From Fischerella sp. JS2 (GTDB taxonomy: Bacteria; Cyanobacteriota; Cyanobacteriia; Cyanobacteriales; Nostocaceae), in contig NZ_CP135918.1 of the NCBI RefSeq assembly GCF_032393985.1, positions 4,899,724-4,963,723 on the forward strand: a DNA stretch of 64,000 nt, written 5' to 3'. Numbering within the stretch: the stretch's first letter is position 1; each line of letters begins with the position of its first letter. Below the pieces are notes generated by a model. That model did not search any database. It worked only from the letters and a program-made list of their open reading frames with translations, and had not been told where the DNA came from. The translations under genes were made by a program, and so were the position numbers. Positions 8,712-18,574 of this stretch are shown piece after piece.

Positions 8712-11039
8712 ATGGAGTTAGCAGAAATTGACGATGACATAGAGGCTTTTTTAGTTGAGAGCTATGAAAATCTGGATCAAATTGAACGAAATATTATCGA
8801 TTTAGAAAAAGCATCTCCTGATGGAGAAGCGCTAGTTCGTATTTATCGCTCACTCCACACGTTAAAAGGAAACTGTGGCTTTCTACCGTTTCCGAAATTA
8901 GAAGCGCTTGCACATGCAGGGGAAAGTTTGCTTTCATCTGTGCGCGATGCAGCAAAGCAGCAGCCTGGCGGCGATCGCAATTTAGTACTCACTCCTCAAA
9001 TTATTAATATCTTACTGCAAACAGTTGACAGCATCCGACAGATTCTATCTCAAATTAAAAACACTAGGCATGAGGGGGACAACGATTATTCTGCACTCAT
9101 CAAGGCTTTGACGGAATTACAACAGACTAAACCCACATCTCATCTGGCTGGGAATACTCAAGTGCAACAGCCTAGTGAACCTGTGCAATTGCTTCAGAGT
9201 AGCCACACTGACGAGGCGCTACCCAATACAAATCAAATAAACACTTTTTCCTCCCTTACACCCCCACATCCTTATATCCCTACACCCATTTTTCTCGACG
9301 GTGAACTTCCAGATGTTTCCACTTTCACTGCATCAGAATCTTCCTATATCCGAGTTAATGTTGATTTGCTTGATCAGCTGATGAATTTGGTGGGTGAACT
9401 CGTTTTAACCCGTAACCAGATGATCGGCTTGAGTAACAAGTTTCAAGATACTAGCTTGGCTGCAACTTGTCAGCGTCTTAACTTGATTACAAGTGAGTTG
9501 CAGGAAGGAGTGATGAAAACTCGTCTGCAACCAATTAGTACTATCTGGCAAAAATTCCCTCGCGTGATTCGTGATTTAGCGATCGCACTCGGTAAACAAG
9601 TCCAAGTAGAAATGCAAGGGGCAGATACGGAACTGGATAAAAGTATTATTGAAACAATTAAAGACCCGTTAATTCATTTAGTCCGCAACTGCATCGATCA
9701 TGGTATTGAATTACCAACACAGCGAGTAGCTAATGGAAAATCAAGCATCGGATGCTTATTTCTCAAAGCTTTTTATGAAGGTAGTAAAGTCAATATTGAA
9801 ATTGGTGATGATGGTCGTGGTCTTGATCCAGAACAACTCAAAGAGCGATCGCAGCAACTAGGTTTAGTCAGCGCTGTACAGGCGGCGACGCTGACTGAGT
9901 CGGAAGCTATGAACTTAATTTTTTTACCTAGCTTCTCAACCACTGAACAGGTTAATAACCTTTCAGGACGAGGGTTTGGGATGGATATTGTCAAAAGCAA
10001 TATCGAGAAACTGAACGGTAGTATTGAAATTTACAGCCAGCCGGGACAGGGAACAACATTTAAAATTAAAATGCCCTTGACTTTGACAATTATCCCAGCA
10101 TTAATTGTCAGCAGTGGAGGCGATCGCTATGGCATTCCCCAAGTAAATTTACAAGAACTAGTGCGTTTAGAAGGAGAGCAAGCACTAAATAGTATTGAGA
10201 CATTTTACGATGTACCAGTGTATCGCTTGCGCGGTAATCTCGTGCCATTGGTTTACTTAAATCAAGTTTTGCAACTTCCAGATAACATCAGCAACGTAGA
10301 AACACTGAGTTTGGTCATTGTCCAAGCTGATAACTATCAATTTGGATTAGTTGTAGACACGATTGAAGACATTCAAGACATTGTTGTTAAATCTCTAGGA
10401 AAGCAGTTGCAAGCGCTATCCCTATTTGCAGGAGCCACTATTTTAGGAGATGGCACAGTAGCGTTGATTATTGATGCGATCGCTTTAGCAAATCAAGCTG
10501 GTGTGAGTGCAAAACAAAAACAGCTACTATCGAGTGCAACAATTAGAAATAACCAAGAGCAAGTAAGCGATCGCCAAATGGTTTTGTTGTTTGAGGGTCC
10601 CCAAGGCGCACGCATGGGAATTCCCCTGACAATCGCCTTACGGCTCGAAGAAATTCCCCCTTCTACTATAGAAAAAGTAGGTAATCAGTACGTAGTCCGC
10701 TCTTACGGTGAAATTTTGCCATTAATTGATTTACAAAATATTTTTGGCGATCGCCATCAAAATCATCTCAATGATCAAGCTTTAGCAACGCTAAGCGATC
10801 CACTCCCAATTGTGATTGTCTCCCCTTCCCCACAACTGAGTGTCGGTTTAGTAGTTGAGTGCATTCTCGACATTGTAGAAGAACCACTGACAATTAATGG
10901 TACCCCCAGTAGACCAGGCGTTCTTTTGTATACAGTTATTCAAAATCAAATCACTGAAATTCTTGACATAGAAGCCGTGATTCACATTGCTAACCCCCAC
11001 TTGCTGCAAGCCACTAAAGAAGACGCGGTGACACGGTGA
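8712..11039 (+). CDS. cheA: Chemotaxis histidine kinase CheA
   Basis: Receives signals from the MCP/CheW array and phosphorylates CheY and CheB. Domains of the 775-residue protein: HPT (about 1-105) with His49 in LHTLKGNCGF, a variable linker, dimerisation helices (about 210-275, LLDQLMNLVGELVLTRNQM), HATPase (about 300-450, HLVRNCIDHGIE, DDGRGLDPEQL, GRGFGMDIV), and two CheW-like SH3 domains (about 460-590 and 620-765), the second an extra copy. No P2 CheY-binding domain is recognisable. I start at the ATG at 8712 (MELAEIDDD) where HPT homology begins, not the upstream GTG at 8631. First gene of cheA-cheW-mcp-cheB-cheR. Confidence 0.93.
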   Translation: MELAEIDDDIEAFLVESYENLDQIERNIIDLEKASPDGEALVRIYRSLHTLKGNCGFLPFPKLEALAHAGESLLSSVRDAAKQQPGGDRNLVLTPQIINILLQTVDSIRQILSQIKNTRHEGDNDYSALIKALTELQQTKPTSHLAGNTQVQQPSEPVQLLQSSHTDEALPNTNQINTFSSLTPPHPYIPTPIFLDGELPDVSTFTASESSYIRVNVDLLDQLMNLVGELVLTRNQMIGLSNKFQDTSLAATCQRLNLITSELQEGVMKTRLQPISTIWQKFPRVIRDLAIALGKQVQVEMQGADTELDKSIIETIKDPLIHLVRNCIDHGIELPTQRVANGKSSIGCLFLKAFYEGSKVNIEIGDDGRGLDPEQLKERSQQLGLVSAVQAATLTESEAMNLIFLPSFSTTEQVNNLSGRGFGMDIVKSNIEKLNGSIEIYSQPGQGTTFKIKMPLTLTIIPALIVSSGGDRYGIPQVNLQELVRLEGEQALNSIETFYDVPVYRLRGNLVPLVYLNQVLQLPDNISNVETLSLVIVQADNYQFGLVVDTIEDIQDIVVKSLGKQLQALSLFAGATILGDGTVALIIDAIALANQAGVSAKQKQLLSSATIRNNQEQVSDRQMVLLFEGPQGARMGIPLTIALRLEEIPPSTIEKVGNQYVVRSYGEILPLIDLQNIFGDRHQNHLNDQALATLSDPLPIVIVSPSPQLSVGLVVECILDIVEEPLTINGTPSRPGVLLYTVIQNQITEILDIEAVIHIANPHLLQATKEDAVTR

Positions 11040-11142
11040 CACAGAGAGGGGAAGACGCGTGAAGCAGTGAAATAATCATAATTCTATCCGCTTCCCCCTT
11101 GTCCCCCGTGTCCCCCGTGTCCTCCCCACCTCTTCAAAAACA

Positions 11143-11604
11143 ATGACTCAACCTCAACAACAATTGTGTACCTTTTTTCTCAACGAAATTTTCTTTGGTA
11201 TTGATGTACAGCATGTTCAAGAAGTAATTCGTCCCCAAGTTATGACTCGTGTACCTTTAGCACCAGCAGATATTTGTGGATTAATTAACCTGCGGGGACA
11301 AATTATCACTGTCATCGATTTGCAGCTGCGATTAGATATGGGTGAATCAGCAGTGCGATCAACAACTCACCTGGAAGATGAAGCCCAGGGGTTTAATATC
11401 ATTGTATGTTCTGATTATGAAGTAGCTAGTTTACTCGTTGATCAGGTCGGGGATGTATTGGAGTTTACAGAGAACACCTTTGTGCCCCCACCCGCAACGT
11501 TAAAAGGTAAAATGCGTCAAATGCTAGCAGGAGCCTATCCCCTTGCAGAAGGTTTTCTGTTAGTTCTAGACACCGAAAAAATTCTAGAGACTTTAAATCA
11601 GTGA
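11143..11604 (+). CDS. cheW: CheW adaptor protein
   Basis: A 153-residue single CheW domain (FFLNEIFFGIDVQHVQEVI, LINLRGQIITVIDLQLRLD) that bridges the MCP and CheA on the cytoplasmic array. It lies about 100 nt after cheA and precedes the receptor gene, so same-pathway membership is well supported by context. Confidence 0.92.
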   Translation: MTQPQQQLCTFFLNEIFFGIDVQHVQEVIRPQVMTRVPLAPADICGLINLRGQIITVIDLQLRLDMGESAVRSTTHLEDEAQGFNIIVCSDYEVASLLVDQVGDVLEFTENTFVPPPATLKGKMRQMLAGAYPLAEGFLLVLDTEKILETLNQ

Positions 11605-11624
11605 ACAGTTAACAGTTAACAGTG

Positions 11625-11760
11625 ACCAGTTTAATTTGATAACTGATAACTATACAGACGCGATTCATCGCATCTCTAACTGATCACTGTACAGACCGAT
11701 TCATCGCATCTCTAACTGATAATTGTACAGACACGATTCATCGCGTCTCTAACTGATAAT
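11625..11760. repeat. Three near-identical hairpin units before the MCP gene
   Basis: Three tandem copies, each about 45 bp, of CTGATxACTxTACAGAC...GATTCATCGC...TCTCTAA. Each can fold through AGACgCGAT/ATCGCgTCT arms. A related unit lies at 13128-13190 before cheB. These are dispersed cyanobacterial spacer hairpins rather than genes. Confidence 0.6.
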
Positions 11761-11777
11761 TTAGGAGTGCTTGGCAA

Positions 11778-13082
11778 ATGGCTACAAGTCGATCTGGGAA
11801 AACAGCCAATTCTAAATCTTCCTCGGTCAACAGTGCAGATTCGACCGAAACCAATCAAACTACAACAGATGTGCAATTGCAGCCGTTACTAAAAGCATTA
11901 AAAGCAGCCAAAAATGGCGATTTTACTGTTCGTTTACCAGTCGAGAACAATGGTTTGGGGGAAATTGCCTCAGTTTTTAATGAATGGGTGAGTTTGAACC
12001 AAAATGTTACTAAAGAAGTTGCTCGCCTGGCATCTGAAATTGGTACGGAGGGAAAACTCGGTTCTCAAGCAGTTGTTAAAGGTGCTAAGGGTTCTTGGCA
12101 AGAATTACTCGACAACTTAAACCAAATGTCTGCAAATCTCACAGAGCAGATCAAAAGTATAAATGATGTCACCCTTGCTGTTGCTCAAGGAAACTTGTCT
12201 CAGCGCATCGAAGCAGCCAATGCTGGAGAGTTTCAACAGCTTAGTGATAACGCCAATCAGATGATTCACAACTTAAGGTCATCAATCCGCCAAATGGCAG
12301 ATGTAGCGACAGCAGTTGCATCTTCTGCTGAAGAACTGACTGCTGTTAGTAAGGAAATGACAGAAAATGCCAAACAAACCGCAGAACAAGCCACTTCTGC
12401 ATCCGCCTCAGCAGAACAAGTCAGTCAGAATACCACTACAGTTGTAACTGCGGTGGAAGAAATGAATGCTAGCATTCGAGAAATAGCTAAAACTGTCGCG
12501 GAAGGTGCAAAGGTGGCAAATGAAGCCGCTAAAACTGCTGATCGCACCAACGAAACCATAGACAAACTCGGTCAAAGTAGCGTTGAAATTGGCAAAGTCA
12601 TAAAAGTCATTACCTCGATCGCAGGACAAACAAATTTACTCGCACTCAATGCCACAATTGAAGCAGCAAGAGCTGGGGATGCAGGAAGAGGATTTGCTGT
12701 AGTTGCTAACGAAGTCAAAGAATTAGCCAAGCAAACGGCAAATGCTACTGAGGATATTAGCCAGCGAATAGAAGCTATTCAGACCGATACTAAAGGTGCG
12801 GTTGCTGCTATTACTCAGATTACTGAAATTATCAACCGAATTAATGATCTACAAACTGTGATCGCCAGTGCAGTTGAGGAGCAAACAGCAACCACTAATG
12901 AAATCGCTCGCAATATAGCTGAAGCAGCCAAAGGAACCTCGGATATTGCCAAAAATATTGGGATTGTAGCGCTCAATGCTCAAAGTACAACAATTGGAGC
13001 CAGTAACACATCTGAAGCAGCTACAGAACTAGCTCGGATGGCAGTAGATTTACAGAAAGTCGTCAACAATTTTAAGTATTAA
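11778..13082 (+). CDS. Soluble methyl-accepting chemotaxis protein with two HAMP domains
   Basis: A 434-residue receptor with no membrane segment and no recognised ligand-binding domain. A Ser/Thr-rich N-terminus (1-32) is followed by HAMP-like modules at about 36-90 and 130-175, then the long coiled-coil signalling hairpin with the conserved tip at about 277-310 ([20 protein letters not shown]). It should organise CheA/CheW in a cytoplasmic cluster. The input presumably comes through a partner protein or the HAMP modules, which is inference. GGAG at 11763-11766 is the likely ribosome site. Neighbouring CheB and CheR imply adaptation by methylation. Confidence 0.9.
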   Translation: MATSRSGKTANSKSSSVNSADSTETNQTTTDVQLQPLLKALKAAKNGDFTVRLPVENNGLGEIASVFNEWVSLNQNVTKEVARLASEIGTEGKLGSQAVVKGAKGSWQELLDNLNQMSANLTEQIKSINDVTLAVAQGNLSQRIEAANAGEFQQLSDNANQMIHNLRSSIRQMADVATAVASSAEELTAVSKEMTENAKQTAEQATSASASAEQVSQNTTTVVTAVEEMNASIREIAKTVAEGAKVANEAAKTADRTNETIDKLGQSSVEIGKVIKVITSIAGQTNLLALNATIEAARAGDAGRGFAVVANEVKELAKQTANATEDISQRIEAIQTDTKGAVAAITQITEIINRINDLQTVIASAVEEQTATTNEIARNIAEAAKGTSDIAKNIGIVALNAQSTTIGASNTSEAATELARMAVDLQKVVNNFKY

Positions 13083-13192
13083 TTTCAGTCAACAGTGAAC
13101 AGTAAAGATAATAAAAATTACCTGAAAACTAATGTACAGACGAGATGTTCCTCGCGTCTCTACTAACTAATAACTGATAACTGATAACTCTT

Positions 13193-14248
13193 ATGCCAAA
13201 AATTCGGGTGCTGGTTGTAGATGACGCAGTGGTAGTTCGTAGTCGAGTTAGTAAAATTTTGTCCAGCGATCCAGAGTTAGAAGTTGTAGGGGTTGCTGCC
13301 AATGGTCGCATTGCTCTTGCTAAGATTCCTCATGTAAATCCCGATGTTGTGATTTTAGATGTCGAAATGCCGGAGATGAACGGTTTAGAAACCCTAGCTG
13401 CGATTCGACAAACTTATCCCCAACTGTCGGTGATTATGTTCAGCACCTCCACGTATACCGGAGCAAGTGCAACACTTGAAGCTCTATCTTTAGGTGCTTC
13501 AGATTATGCAACCAAACCCAGTAATTTAGGGAATGTGGAGGCAATCAACCAACATATCCGCGAGGACTTGATTCCCAAAATCAAGGTATTTGGTGCAGTA
13601 ACTAGTCCTTCTTTCAAGCCAACCAAAATCGCTCATGCAGTTGCTTTTCCTACCCGTACGAATATAAATCGGGTGGATGTTGTAGCAATTGGAGTTTCTA
13701 CTGGAGGACCTAATGCTCTGGCCACACTACTTTGTGAGCTTCCAGCCAATTTATCGGTTCCGATCCTGATTGTGCAACATATGCCTCCGATGTTTACAAA
13801 ACTATTAGCTGAAAGATTATCCTCTAAGTGTCAAATCCCAGTTCAAGAAGCTGTTTCTGGAGTCATAGTAGAACCAGGACACATCTGGATTGCACCAGGA
13901 GATTTTCACATGATCGTGCAACGTGACAAAGCTGTGGTTCGATTGGCTACACATCAGCAATCCCCGGAAAATTCCTGTCGCCCTTCAGTTGATGTCCTCT
14001 TTCGTTCGGTTGCACAAGTGTATGGTGCTGGGACACTCGCAGTTATACTTACAGGCATGGGACAAGATGGGTTGTATGGCTGTCAATGTATCCGTGAAGT
14101 CGGTGGACAAGTGCTAGCACAAGACGAAGCTAGTAGTGTGGTTTGGGGAATGCCTGGTTTCGTGGTGAATGCTGGACTTGCTGATCAAGTTGTGGGACTT
14201 GATCGCATGGCAGATGAGATCATCCGACGAATTCTTTTGGATCAGTAA
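13193..14248 (+). CDS. cheB: Chemotaxis protein-glutamate methylesterase CheB
   Basis: Removes methyl groups from the MCP and deamidates Gln, giving feedback adaptation. The receiver domain (about 1-125) has phospho-Asp56 (LDVEMPEMNG). The methylesterase domain (about 160-350) shows the serine nucleophile in GVSTGGP, the His in IVQHMPP and the Asp in TGMGQDG. Its stop codon overlaps the cheR start in TAATG, so the two are translationally coupled. Confidence 0.94.
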   Translation: MPKIRVLVVDDAVVVRSRVSKILSSDPELEVVGVAANGRIALAKIPHVNPDVVILDVEMPEMNGLETLAAIRQTYPQLSVIMFSTSTYTGASATLEALSLGASDYATKPSNLGNVEAINQHIREDLIPKIKVFGAVTSPSFKPTKIAHAVAFPTRTNINRVDVVAIGVSTGGPNALATLLCELPANLSVPILIVQHMPPMFTKLLAERLSSKCQIPVQEAVSGVIVEPGHIWIAPGDFHMIVQRDKAVVRLATHQQSPENSCRPSVDVLFRSVAQVYGAGTLAVILTGMGQDGLYGCQCIREVGGQVLAQDEASSVVWGMPGFVVNAGLADQVVGLDRMADEIIRRILLDQ

Positions 14249-15093
14249 TGCAGCAGATTATGGGTATAAGCACTACTGATTTTGATTATCTGCGTCAATT
14301 AGTTCATCGTCATTCCGCAGTTGTCTTGGATGCTGATAAAAGCTACTTGGCAGAATTGCATTTACAGCCAATTGCCGAATCAGCAGGATTTGCTGGAATC
14401 GCTAATTTGGTAAGTTACCTACGAAGTCAACCGTTCAACAATCTGCACATTCAAACGGTTGAGGCACTAGTCACCAATGAAACCTCATTTTTCCGTGATG
14501 TCTATCCCTTTGAAGCACTCAAACAATTTGTGCTACCAGAATTGCTCAAAAAACGGGCAATTGAGCGATCGCTAAATATTTGGTGCGCTGCTTGCTCTCA
14601 TGGACAGGAACCTTACAGTATTGCTATGCTGCTGCACGCCCATTTTCCCATGCTTGTCAATTGGTCAGTAAGGCTGATTGCTAGCGATTTTTCCAGCAAG
14701 GTATTAGCGCGGGCCCGTCAGGGGCGTTATAACCAACTGGAAATTAAGCGTGGGTTGCCTAAAAATTTCTGTGAACAGTACTTTCAAAAGCTAGATAGTG
14801 AGTGGCAAATTCACGAAGAAATTCGCCAAATGGTTGAGTTTCGCCAGATAAATATCGTGCAACCTTGGTCATCCCTGCCCCAAATCGACGTTATTTTTTT
14901 ACGCAATGTTTTAATCTACTTTGATATATCAACCAAAAAAAACTTGCTGAATAAAGTTAAGCAACAATTAAGACCTGATGGTTACTTGTTTCTAGGTAGT
15001 GGCGAAACAACTATCAATCTGGATAAATCATTTGAGCGAGTTCAATTAGATAAAAGTATGTGCTATCGATTGCATGATCCTGAGACGAGGTAG
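14248..15093 (+). CDS. cheR: Chemotaxis protein methyltransferase CheR
   Basis: A 281-residue SAM-dependent methyltransferase that methylates MCP glutamates. An all-alpha N-terminal domain (about 1-80) precedes the Rossmann-like domain with the SAM motif CAACSHGQEPYSIAM (usual TGEE becomes HGQE) and FLRNVLIYFD. The ATG overlaps the cheB stop by one base. The MCP here lacks an obvious C-terminal CheR-tethering pentapeptide (it ends VNNFKY), so CheR must act without that tether. Confidence 0.93.
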   Translation: MQQIMGISTTDFDYLRQLVHRHSAVVLDADKSYLAELHLQPIAESAGFAGIANLVSYLRSQPFNNLHIQTVEALVTNETSFFRDVYPFEALKQFVLPELLKKRAIERSLNIWCAACSHGQEPYSIAMLLHAHFPMLVNWSVRLIASDFSSKVLARARQGRYNQLEIKRGLPKNFCEQYFQKLDSEWQIHEEIRQMVEFRQINIVQPWSSLPQIDVIFLRNVLIYFDISTKKNLLNKVKQQLRPDGYLFLGSGETTINLDKSFERVQLDKSMCYRLHDPETR

Positions 15094-15296
15094 AGGGGAG
15101 ATGGGGAACTCACCGGCCCCTGGTGGGGATTAGGGGCAGTGGGGAGTGTCAGGAGAATAATTTATAGTCACCAATTCTTCCCTTTTCCTCTTGTTCTCTC
15201 GCTTAGATTGTGAATTGGTGATTATACTTTCTTAATATTTCTTAGATAAAATTGTTATAAAAGTACATTATTGGCTAATAAAAGGAGCGGTGAGTT

Positions 15297-15959
15297 ATGG
15301 AAAGCACCGAGTTTAATAGGATTATGCGGCGCATAGCCACTGTATTATCTGTCGTTATTATTACCCTATCTTTGGTTGCAGCTTCTACTGGTATCTTGTT
15401 GTCTTTTTACTATGAACCAGCAGCAGGTAGGGCTTATCAGTCGTTGAAATTGATTACAGAGCAAGTGCAATATGGCTGGTTGTTCCGCAAAGCCCACAAT
15501 TTAGCTGGTAATGGAGTGATTGCGATCGCACTTGTGCAAATCGTGGTGTTATTTTTGGGCAGACAATTTCGCAAGAGTTGGTTATCAGCCTGGATCAGTG
15601 CGATTTTCTTCACTCTCGTTGCCATTGGGTTAAGTTGGACAGCAATGATTTTAAGCTGGGATCAAGAAGGATTCTGGCGTTTTAGTATTGAGTTAGGAAC
15701 CATTGAAGCGATTCCTTTGATTGGTTCGCAGCTACGCGAAATCCTGACTGGTGGTGCAATTAGTACGCTAACTATCCAAAGACTTTACACCATACACAGT
15801 TATATTCTTTCAATTGCTGCCATCATCATTTCTGGCGTGCATTTATTCAGCGTATTGTGGCAAGAAAAACAAATGAAAGCTCAGCTTCTCAACTCTGAAG
15901 GTGCTAGCTTGCCACCAAGTCAGATTCAAGGTGCAGGAGCATCACTGGCAGAAAGTTGA
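15297..15959 (+). CDS. Cytochrome b6-like membrane protein with an altered haem-ligand set
   Basis: A 220-residue protein colinear with cytochrome b6 (PetB): FYYEP near 40, WLFRKAH at 61-67, SWDQEGFW at 120-127, four to five hydrophobic helices. Of the four b-haem histidines, three align (H67, H167, H182), but the helix-B partner that sits 14 residues after H67 is Gln81. The Cys that binds haem c-i in PetB is absent. It is therefore a paralogue, not the b6f subunit, likely with one canonical b haem (H67/H167) and one altered or missing. No petD is adjacent. A GGAG ribosome site lies at 15284-15287. Its 3' end overlaps the convergent antiporter gene by 34 bp. Confidence 0.85.
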   Translation: MESTEFNRIMRRIATVLSVVIITLSLVAASTGILLSFYYEPAAGRAYQSLKLITEQVQYGWLFRKAHNLAGNGVIAIALVQIVVLFLGRQFRKSWLSAWISAIFFTLVAIGLSWTAMILSWDQEGFWRFSIELGTIEAIPLIGSQLREILTGGAISTLTIQRLYTIHSYILSIAAIIISGVHLFSVLWQEKQMKAQLLNSEGASLPPSQIQGAGASLAES

Positions 15960-17848
15960 GATAATTTAGCGATCGGGATTTCCTCAACCTCTGGTAATTT
16001 TTCTAGAGAGAGGCGATTTGAGTCTCTACCACCCGATAAGCGTTTTAAAAGCTTCGGTCTGGGATCGTGCAATAGGTAGATGATGCGATCGCCACTTTGC
16101 CAAGCTTCACCCGCAGGCATGATCTGCAATTTCTCATCCCGTTCTAAAAAGAGTGGTACTAACTCGCCAGTCCGGATTAATGCCTGCAACTGAACCTTTT
16201 GTAATGAAAAACCAGGTTCTTTGAGTGTTGTTATCCCTAGCTTCACTTGCTCATCGTTGAGATATTGATTCCAGGTTTTAATTTGCAGGTCTGAAATGAA
16301 AGCCTGGCTGACTTTAGTATTATTTGTACCATTAGTGGCTTGGGGATCACGGGGGAAAACTGCTAAGACGCGAGGTGGGTTAAACTCTTCTGCGGCTCGT
16401 TGTGCCAAAACAAAATTCACCTCGCCATTTTTGGTCATCGCCAAAAAAGTCCCCACTGAAGCCAATCCTGCTTCTTCTAAAACATTGGCATCCAAAGCGC
16501 TGCTGGTTAACACTCGCAAATTTTCGGCTTGGGCTTGTTTACTAGCTTCAGGATCAGTGTCGATCATCACAACTGCTTCCCCCCGTTCTTGCAGCAGGCG
16601 AGCAACTAAAATACTTAGAGGATTGCAACCAACAATTACCGCCCCTGTCGCTTCTTTGGAGGTAATTTCCAGCCACCTAGCAATCCAGCCAGCCGTTAGT
16701 CCCTGACAGAAAACTGTCATGATGATTGTCAAGAAGACAAGGGCTTTAATGGCATCACCACCGTTAATGCCGTGTTGGGTCAACAAAATTGCAAATAAAG
16801 AAGCTACAGAAGCAGAAACAATCCCTCTGGGAGCAACCCAGCTAAGAAACAATTTTTGTCGCCAGTTCAAGTCACTGTTCCAAGTACAACAGAGAATATT
16901 GATTGGACGCACAAGAAACATTAACGCCAAAACAGTAAATAAACTGCCCCAACCTAGTGCAAACAAACTGTCAATAGATAAATCAGCAGCCAGTAAGATA
17001 AATAAGACTGAAACGCACAAAATCGTCAACTGACCTTTAAAGTGTCGCAGTAGTCGTTCTTCTGGGACTGAAGCAGTTCCAAATATCACACCAGCGACTA
17101 CAGTCGCCATCAATCCTGATTCACTGCGAAGCATTTGTGCTAATGCAAATAAGCCCCAGGAACCAGCCAAGACTACTAGGTTCTTGACCTCAAAAGAGAG
17201 AAAATTGGCATATTTGCAAATTAACGCCATCAACCAGCCGCCTACTGCCCCAATTATGCCACCAAGACCTAGCCGCATAAGCAAGCTGCTGATAGCACCA
17301 AAGGGATCGGCGTTATCATTTAAGATCGTGTTCAGCACCACAACAGCTAGAATAGCTCCAACAGGGTCAATTAACACTCCTTCACCCTCTAACAATGTGG
17401 CAACTTGTCGTTCCACATTAATTTGTTTGAGCAGAGGACTAATTACCGTCGGGCCTGTAACCACTACTAGAGAGGCGAATAGCAAAGCGATCGGCCAAGG
17501 AAATTCACCTAGCCAATGAGCCGCCATACTCCCACCAAGTAACGTGATTAAAGTTCCTAAAGTTACGAGTAATTGCAAACTTGTAGAAACTTTGTTTAAC
17601 TCTCGCAATTCTAGGTTTAGTCCGCCTTCAAACAAAATTATTGCTGTTCCCAAAGCAACAATAACTTCTAATCCAGTGCCTAACAAATGAGGATGCAACA
17701 GGCCAAATCCGTCAGAGCCAAGCAGAATACCAAACAGCAATAAAAATACTATACTGGGTACTCGCAGGTACGCAGCTACTACCTGAGCGCTTATGCCGGC
17801 AACGACGGCAATAACCATCTGCAAGGTGATTTCAAAAGATGCTTCCAT
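15926..17848 (-). CDS. Na+(K+)/H+ antiporter, CPA1 type with RCK domains
   Basis: A 640-residue cation:proton antiporter. About 12 membrane helices occupy residues 1-395, with the family motifs FEGGLNL and TGPTVISPLL. A cytoplasmic RCK_N domain (about 400-500, GAVIVGCNPLSILVARLLQ) and an RCK_C-like tail (about 530-600) should gate transport by nucleotide or ion binding. Likely function is pH and salt homeostasis at the plasma membrane. The exact cation cannot be read from sequence. Its 3' end overlaps the convergent cytochrome b6-like gene. Confidence 0.9.
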   Translation of the reverse strand: MEASFEITLQMVIAVVAGISAQVVAAYLRVPSIVFLLLFGILLGSDGFGLLHPHLLGTGLEVIVALGTAIILFEGGLNLELRELNKVSTSLQLLVTLGTLITLLGGSMAAHWLGEFPWPIALLFASLVVVTGPTVISPLLKQINVERQVATLLEGEGVLIDPVGAILAVVVLNTILNDNADPFGAISSLLMRLGLGGIIGAVGGWLMALICKYANFLSFEVKNLVVLAGSWGLFALAQMLRSESGLMATVVAGVIFGTASVPEERLLRHFKGQLTILCVSVLFILLAADLSIDSLFALGWGSLFTVLALMFLVRPINILCCTWNSDLNWRQKLFLSWVAPRGIVSASVASLFAILLTQHGINGGDAIKALVFLTIIMTVFCQGLTAGWIARWLEITSKEATGAVIVGCNPLSILVARLLQERGEAVVMIDTDPEASKQAQAENLRVLTSSALDANVLEEAGLASVGTFLAMTKNGEVNFVLAQRAAEEFNPPRVLAVFPRDPQATNGTNNTKVSQAFISDLQIKTWNQYLNDEQVKLGITTLKEPGFSLQKVQLQALIRTGELVPLFLERDEKLQIMPAGEAWQSGDRIIYLLHDPRPKLLKRLSGGRDSNRLSLEKLPEVEEIPIAKLSQLSASDAPAP

Positions 17849-18209
17849 GTTGTAGATTTTGAGCTATGTTTTTCAAAATCTCTTGTAAAGAATTGTAAAG
17901 ACTCTATTTACCTGATGCAATATCACAACTTGAATACTCTTTACTAAGCAGAAAAGTTTTTATACTTAGTTACCTATGATACACTTGCTCCGGAGGATTG
18001 GTAAAGTGGTAACGACCCTAATGCTTGATTTATCAGCTTTTCAGTGCCATTTTTACCTCCTAAAGTGCATTTTTTAACCCTTGGCAATGAATCACTTTTG
18101 CTTCCACCCAGTTTAACCTGCTGCAATTTAAAATTTTGCTATCAAATTATTCATTTAAACTGTTGACATCAAAAGTAAAAGCCGTTAGATTAATAAAAGT
18201 GTGACCCGC
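17849..18209. other. Spacer upstream of tRNA-Glu and the antiporter gene
   Basis: About 360 bp, AT-rich, with no gene seen. It must hold the antiporter promoter (minus strand) and the tRNA-Glu promoter (plus strand). TTGACA at 18163-18168 and TAGATT at 18186-18191, about 17 nt apart, suit the tRNA. Confidence 0.45.
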
Positions 18210-18282
18210 GCCCCCATCGTCTAGAGGCCTAGGACACCTCCCTTTCACGGAGGTAACGGGGATTCGAATTCCCCTGGGGGTA
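18210..18282 (+). tRNA. trnE: tRNA-Glu (anticodon TTC)
   Basis: A 73-nt cloverleaf: acceptor GCCCCCA paired with TGGGGGT (G1-U72 wobble), anticodon stem CCTCC/GGAGG around loop CTTTCAC, and T arm GGGGATTCGAATTCCCC. CCA is not encoded. It closely matches chloroplast and cyanobacterial tRNA-Glu, which serves both translation and, through glutamyl-tRNA reductase, tetrapyrrole synthesis. Confidence 0.97.
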
Positions 18283-18305
18283 TCTAAAGTTGATACGATA
18301 AAAAT

Positions 18306-18345
18306 ACTCCACGGCTATGCTAAACAGCTTGTGGAGTGTTTTTTT
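18306..18345 (+). terminator. Rho-independent terminator after tRNA-Glu
   Basis: Stem ACTCCAC (18306-18312) with GTGGAGT (18331-18337), followed by a run of T to 18345. It ends the tRNA transcript, leaving a short 3' trailer. Confidence 0.85.
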
Positions 18346-18574
18346 ACTATTCCGTTCGCCTGTTTCTACAGGCTGCGACTAAATCAAAAAACTTGTCTCA
18401 CACGACACTAAGCTTTCTGATCGCATTCGTGTTCCGCTGTCGCTTGGTGAGAGCTTCAGTTGTGAGTAATAAGCATCTGAACTGATTTTTGCGCTTTCCA
18501 GATGCGGAATAATGGGAATTTAGACTGCAAACAATCAGAGGAGATTTATTGTCAGATGTCAAAGACTGCAATCA

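Noticed and set aside
16296-17519. Long plus-strand frames antisense to the antiporter gene
   Set aside because: They are mirror frames of a clear transporter gene, with low-complexity Ser/Arg/Pro composition and no ribosome sites.
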